A stretch of 7,605 nt of DNA, from NCBI GenBank assembly GCA_027623815.1, contig JAQBUV010000100.1:1-7605 (forward strand), written 5' to 3'. Positions 5,691-7,605 of this stretch are shown here, piece by piece; the first letter of the stretch is position 1, and each line of letters begins with the position of its first letter. Origin of the DNA: Casp-Chloro-G3 sp002816715 (lineage in GTDB: Bacteria; Chloroflexota; Dehalococcoidia; Lucifugimonadales; UBA3495). The notes under the pieces are model-generated. The model saw only the letters and a program-made list of their open reading frames with translations, was not told where the DNA came from and ran no database searches. Both the position numbers and the translations under genes were made by a program.

Positions 5691-5765
5691 ATAATCTTGC
5701 CCTTCTCACATCTGACAACCTGACCGTGTTGAAGGCTGGCTGGTGTAGATAGGAACTTCATTAAG

Positions 5766-5837
5766 AGCCCCTGAGAGGACTCGAACCCCCAACCTGTCAA
5801 TTACAAATCGACTGCGCTACCGTTGCGCCACAGGGGC
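5766..5837 (-). tRNA. tRNA-Thr, anticodon UGU
   Basis: The cloverleaf has acceptor GCCCCTG / CAGGGGC, D-arm GCGC-AACGGTA-GCGC and anticodon arm GTCGA-TTTGTAA-TTGAC (one G-U pair) with anticodon TGT. The T-arm is GGGGG-TTCGAGT-CCTCT with two G-U pairs. Discriminator U at 5766 is followed by CTT, so CCA is not encoded and must be added after transcription, unlike the two tRNAs downstream. It is the first gene after the promoter, matching thrU in E. coli. Confidence 0.95.
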
Positions 5838-5848
5838 GTGAGGGAATT

Positions 5849-5877
5849 GGGTCATTTGACACACCAGAAAATGACCC
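5849..5877 (-). other. Hairpin in the leader of the tRNA-tuf transcript
   Basis: A perfect 9-bp stem (GGGTCATTT / AAATGACCC) encloses an 11-base loop, between the promoter at 5922-5950 and the first tRNA. No T-tract follows on either strand, so it is not a terminator. It could guide 5' processing of the tRNA precursor or protect the leader. Confidence 0.6.
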
Positions 5878-5921
5878 CGAGGGCGTGGGGCCATTTCGGT
5901 CGCCAACTATTTACAAAGAAA

Positions 5922-5950
5922 ATTATATATACGCCATTGGGGAAAGTCAA
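5922..5950 (-). promoter_or_regulatory. Strong sigma70-type promoter for the tRNA-tuf operon
   Basis: The -35 TTGACT (5945-5950) and -10 TATAAT (5922-5927) are separated by exactly 17 bases, eleven of twelve consensus matches. Start of transcription should fall near 5915, giving a leader of about 78 bases before tRNA-Thr(UGU). Confidence 0.9.
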
Positions 5951-5953
5951 TTC

Positions 5954-5981
5954 ATTATAACAGGCAAAAGATGCTGATCAA
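5954..5981 (-). promoter_or_regulatory. Possible second, upstream promoter for the tRNA-tuf operon
   Basis: A second perfect TATAAT (5954-5959) lies just upstream of the main promoter, with TTGATC (5976-5981) as a partial -35 at a 16-base spacing. Tandem promoters are common for stable RNA operons, but this one overlaps an AT-rich upstream region and may instead act as an UP-like element. Confidence 0.45.
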
Positions 5982-5995
5982 CGCGCCACCCAATC

Positions 5996-6024
5996 TTGAC
6001 GTCTCCCCCAGCTTAAACTACACT
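5996..6024 (+). promoter_or_regulatory. Promoter for apt
   Basis: TTGACG (5996-6001) and TACACT (6019-6024) are spaced by 17 bases on the plus strand. Start would be near 6031, leaving a leader of about 95 bases before apt. It lies back to back with the tRNA-tuf promoters. Confidence 0.7.
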
Positions 6025-6032
6025 CCTTCTGG

Positions 6033-6090
6033 ATTTGCCCGGTGGCGTTCTGACTCTGGGTTTCTCAACCCGATTTGGGCTACCCCGGAC
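6033..6090 (+). other. Structured leader segment of apt
   Basis: The 5' untranslated region contains a GGGTT-TCTC-AACCC hairpin (6058-6071), and GCCC (6037-6040) can pair with GGGC (6077-6080) around it. I do not recognise a riboswitch class; the purine-riboswitch core is not evident. It may simply be a structured leader. Confidence 0.35.
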
Positions 6091-6126
6091 AGATTACCGG
6101 CCAGCTTGTAGGAAGATGACCTCCAG

Positions 6127-6639
6127 ATGGACTTAAAGCAATACATTCGAGCCATTCCCGACTTTCCCGAACCAGGCATTCTGTTCCGTGATATTACTCC
6201 GCTACTGCGGGATACGCAGGCGTTCAAGTCGGTCGTCGATCGGCTGATTGACCACTACAGCGCCGCCGCCTTCGATGCTATTGTGGCGGTAGAGTCCCGC
6301 GGCTTTCTGTTCGGTGCGCCAATGGCCTACCAGATGAGCAAGCCTTTTGTGCCGGTGCGGAAAAAGGGCAAGCTGCCGGGGGCCACTCATGCCACCGAGT
6401 ATTCCCTGGAATACGGCTCCAGCATCATGGAAGTCCATGTTGGGGATATCGCGGAGGGGGATCGCGTCTTGATTCTTGACGACCTGCTGGCCACCGGGGG
6501 CACCCTGGACGCCACCGCCCGGCTGGTGGAGGTTTCCGGGGGCTCTGTCGTCAGTATCGGGCTAGTCATAGAGTTGATGGACCTGGGAGGTCGGGAGCGG
6601 CTCTCCAATTACGACGTTTTTTCTTTGGTTCAATACTGA
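6127..6639 (+). CDS. apt: Adenine phosphoribosyltransferase
   Basis: The enzyme converts adenine and PRPP to AMP and pyrophosphate in cytoplasmic purine salvage. The 170-residue protein is standard length and diagnostic throughout. It has N-terminal IRAIPDFPEPGILFRDITPL (residues 7-26), the ESRGFLFG segment (56-63), RKKGKLPG (78-85) in the flexible loop region, and the PRPP-binding motif VLILDDLLATGGT (114-126) with its two acidic residues. The C-terminus is YDVFSLVQY. A stop codon lies in frame six codons upstream of the ATG with no other start between. The ribosome binding site is weak (AGGAAG, 11 bases away). It is transcribed away from the tRNA-tuf operon from its own promoter. Confidence 0.98.
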   Translation: MDLKQYIRAIPDFPEPGILFRDITPLLRDTQAFKSVVDRLIDHYSAAAFDAIVAVESRGFLFGAPMAYQMSKPFVPVRKKGKLPGATHATEYSLEYGSSIMEVHVGDIAEGDRVLILDDLLATGGTLDATARLVEVSGGSVVSIGLVIELMDLGGRERLSNYDVFSLVQY

Positions 6640-6771
6640 ACGGACTGATCACCGAGATTGGGGATCAACCGGACAGTATCACCACTGGTTCATTGTTAGC
6701 GTGCCCACCACTTGCGTGCTCACCACTTGATAGAAAGGTGATGCTAAATAAACCGACTTAAGGAGCAGTTC
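6640..6771 (+). other. apt-hydrolase intergenic region with short tandem repeat
   Basis: The 132-base gap has no convincing terminator or promoter. Two adjacent 15-base repeats (6701-6715 GTGCCCACCACTTGC and 6716-6730 GTGCTCACCACTTGA) differ at two positions, and a third, looser copy of the CACCACT core lies at about 6681-6687. GGTGA at 6737-6741 can pair with TCACC in the second repeat (6720-6724). The region ends with the hydrolase's AAGGAG ribosome binding site (6760-6765). Confidence 0.6.
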
Positions 6772-7605
6772 ATGGCAGACAAAGCTAAAGTAGGCAATTT
6801 TGACCTGACGACAGTTATCGACATGGTGCCACCTTCCCGAGAGCCTTCGGCCATGTTCCCGGAAGTCCCGGCTGGCGATTGGGACGCTTACAAAGACACC
6901 CTGGAAGATGGCCGCTTGCAGCTCTACTACGGTGTCGTGGTTATGGTGGGCGAAGGCAAAACCATCCTGGTGGACACTGGCATGGGGCCTGGTCCTCATC
7001 CCGACCGGGGAAATCTCACCGGCAATCTCTACGATCTGGTCAGCGACGTTCTGGCCCCGCCCGATAACACCCGCAACACCAACGTGTCGCCTTCAGACCA
7101 GGTCAATTTCGTAATTCACACCCACCTGCACGCCGACCACGTGGGCTGGAACCTGCGCTACTCTGGCGGCATGCCGGCTCCCAACTTTCGGCGGGCGCGG
7201 TACATAATCTCCAAGACCGAGTACGACTATTACACCGAAGAAAAAATGCTGGCGCAAACTCCCCACGTTCAGCGGCAGGTTATTCCGCTGCGCCGACTGC
7301 GGTTACAGCAGATTGTAGAGGGCGAGCACGAGGTGACCGAAGGAATCATGGTGGTGCCCGCTCCAGGGCATACTCCCGGTCATCAAGTGGTGTTGATCAA
7401 CTCCGGCGGCCAGAAGGGCATGGTGGCTGGCGACTTGTTGCACAACATTGCTCAGGTGTCTGAGTCTAGCTGGTGCGCCGGCGTGGACTGGGACAAGAGC
7501 GTAAGCGCGCAGAGTCGAGAGAAGCTGCTGGACCTGGCTGAGAAAGAAAACTGGATTGTCGCCGCCGGGCACTTCCCGCCGGGCAAGCAAATTGGCAAAG
7601 TGGTA
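6772..7605 (+). CDS. Metallo-beta-lactamase-fold hydrolase (3' end outside the window)
   Basis: The frame from ATG 6772 stays open to the window edge, giving 278 residues without a stop. The start has AAGGAG six bases upstream. The protein is a soluble MBL-fold hydrolase of the COG0491 kind: a strand pair ILVDTGMGPGPHPD (65-78), the metal motif THLHADHVGWN with H118, H120, D122 and H123, GHTPGH (199-204) with H200, a bridging Asp in VAGD (D221), and a late His in AAGHFP (H267). All ligands of a two-metal site are present, so it should be active. The long insert after the first motif and general layout recall lactonase-like hydrolases, but the substrate cannot be read from sequence. No signal peptide is seen. 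It lies 132 bases after apt, same strand, so cotranscription is possible. Confidence 0.93.
   Translation, partial: MADKAKVGNFDLTTVIDMVPPSREPSAMFPEVPAGDWDAYKDTLEDGRLQLYYGVVVMVGEGKTILVDTGMGPGPHPDRGNLTGNLYDLVSDVLAPPDNTRNTNVSPSDQVNFVIHTHLHADHVGWNLRYSGGMPAPNFRRARYIISKTEYDYYTEEKMLAQTPHVQRQVIPLRRLRLQQIVEGEHEVTEGIMVVPAPGHTPGHQVVLINSGGQKGMVAGDLLHNIAQVSESSWCAGVDWDKSVSAQSREKLLDLAEKENWIVAAGHFPPGKQIGKVV

Noticed and set aside
6031..6126. Riboswitch in the apt leader
   Set aside because: Small hairpins exist but no conserved riboswitch core is recognisable; kept only as a structured leader.
6640..6700. Possible terminator after apt (TGATC ... GATCA)
   Set aside because: The stem is only five pairs with a long loop and no T-tract follows.
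6679..6999. Minus-strand frame across the apt-hydrolase gap
   Set aside because: It overlaps the start and ribosome binding site of the MBL-fold gene, and its translation shows no recognisable motif.
7303..7590. Minus-strand frame opposite the MBL-fold gene
   Set aside because: The plus-strand frame carries the full metal-binding motif set; the minus frame is its shadow.
1..7605. CRISPR array, transposon or phage signature
   Set aside because: No spaced repeats, no transposase or integrase, no terminal inverted repeats; the gene set is housekeeping throughout.

Overview
This window is a bacterial translation and transcription housekeeping locus. On the minus strand, read from high to low coordinates, it carries tRNA-Thr(UGU), tRNA-Tyr(GUA), tRNA-Thr(GGU), tuf, rpmG, secE, nusG, rplK, rplA, rplJ, a flavin-binding split-barrel gene, and rplL. 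On the plus strand, diverging from the tRNA end, are apt and then a metallo-beta-lactamase-fold hydrolase cut by the window's right edge. Strong Shine-Dalgarno sites, sigma70-type promoters and bacterial ribosomal proteins make the host a bacterium. The L1 signature (LGRRGLMPNPRTGT), the EF-Tu switch I region (RGVTIAIAHVEYE) and the family of the flavin-binding gene recall Chloroflexota, perhaps a Dehalococcoidia/SAR202-like lineage. That placement is an inference from memory of these families and has not been tested with a tree.

Layout. Positions 1-69 hold no gene; rpoB would be expected beyond the left edge but is not seen. rplL (70-456), the flavin-binding gene (534-1124) and rplJ (1128-1787) form the distal minus-strand block. 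The 259-base gap 1788-2046 is a dense control region. It holds a candidate promoter overlapping the end of rplA, an L10-leader RNA, and an intrinsic terminator with an overlapping antiterminator hairpin. Next come rplA, rplK, nusG, secE, rpmG and tuf (2047-5451), tightly packed apart from a 69-base secE-nusG gap, and then three tRNA genes (5478-5837). The 289-base gap 5838-6126 carries divergent promoters: one strong and one possible promoter for tRNA-tuf and one for apt. apt lies at 6127-6639, followed by a 132-base gap with a small tandem repeat, then the partial hydrolase from 6772.

How it works together. The tRNA-Thr/tRNA-Tyr/tRNA-Thr/tuf order mirrors the E. coli tufB operon without its tRNA-Gly, and joins it to the secE-nusG-rplKAJL cluster. 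One transcript from about 5915 could supply tRNAs, elongation factor Tu, ribosomal protein L33, the SecE translocase subunit, the NusG elongation factor and the L11-L1 pair. The L10 leader and attenuator would then set how much transcription enters rplJ-rplL, which build the ribosomal stalk.

The most unusual point is a flavin-binding oxidase-family gene between rplJ and rplL, whose products assemble into one complex and are normally adjacent. Most of the rest is conventional; I do not see a clearly new defence or mobile system.
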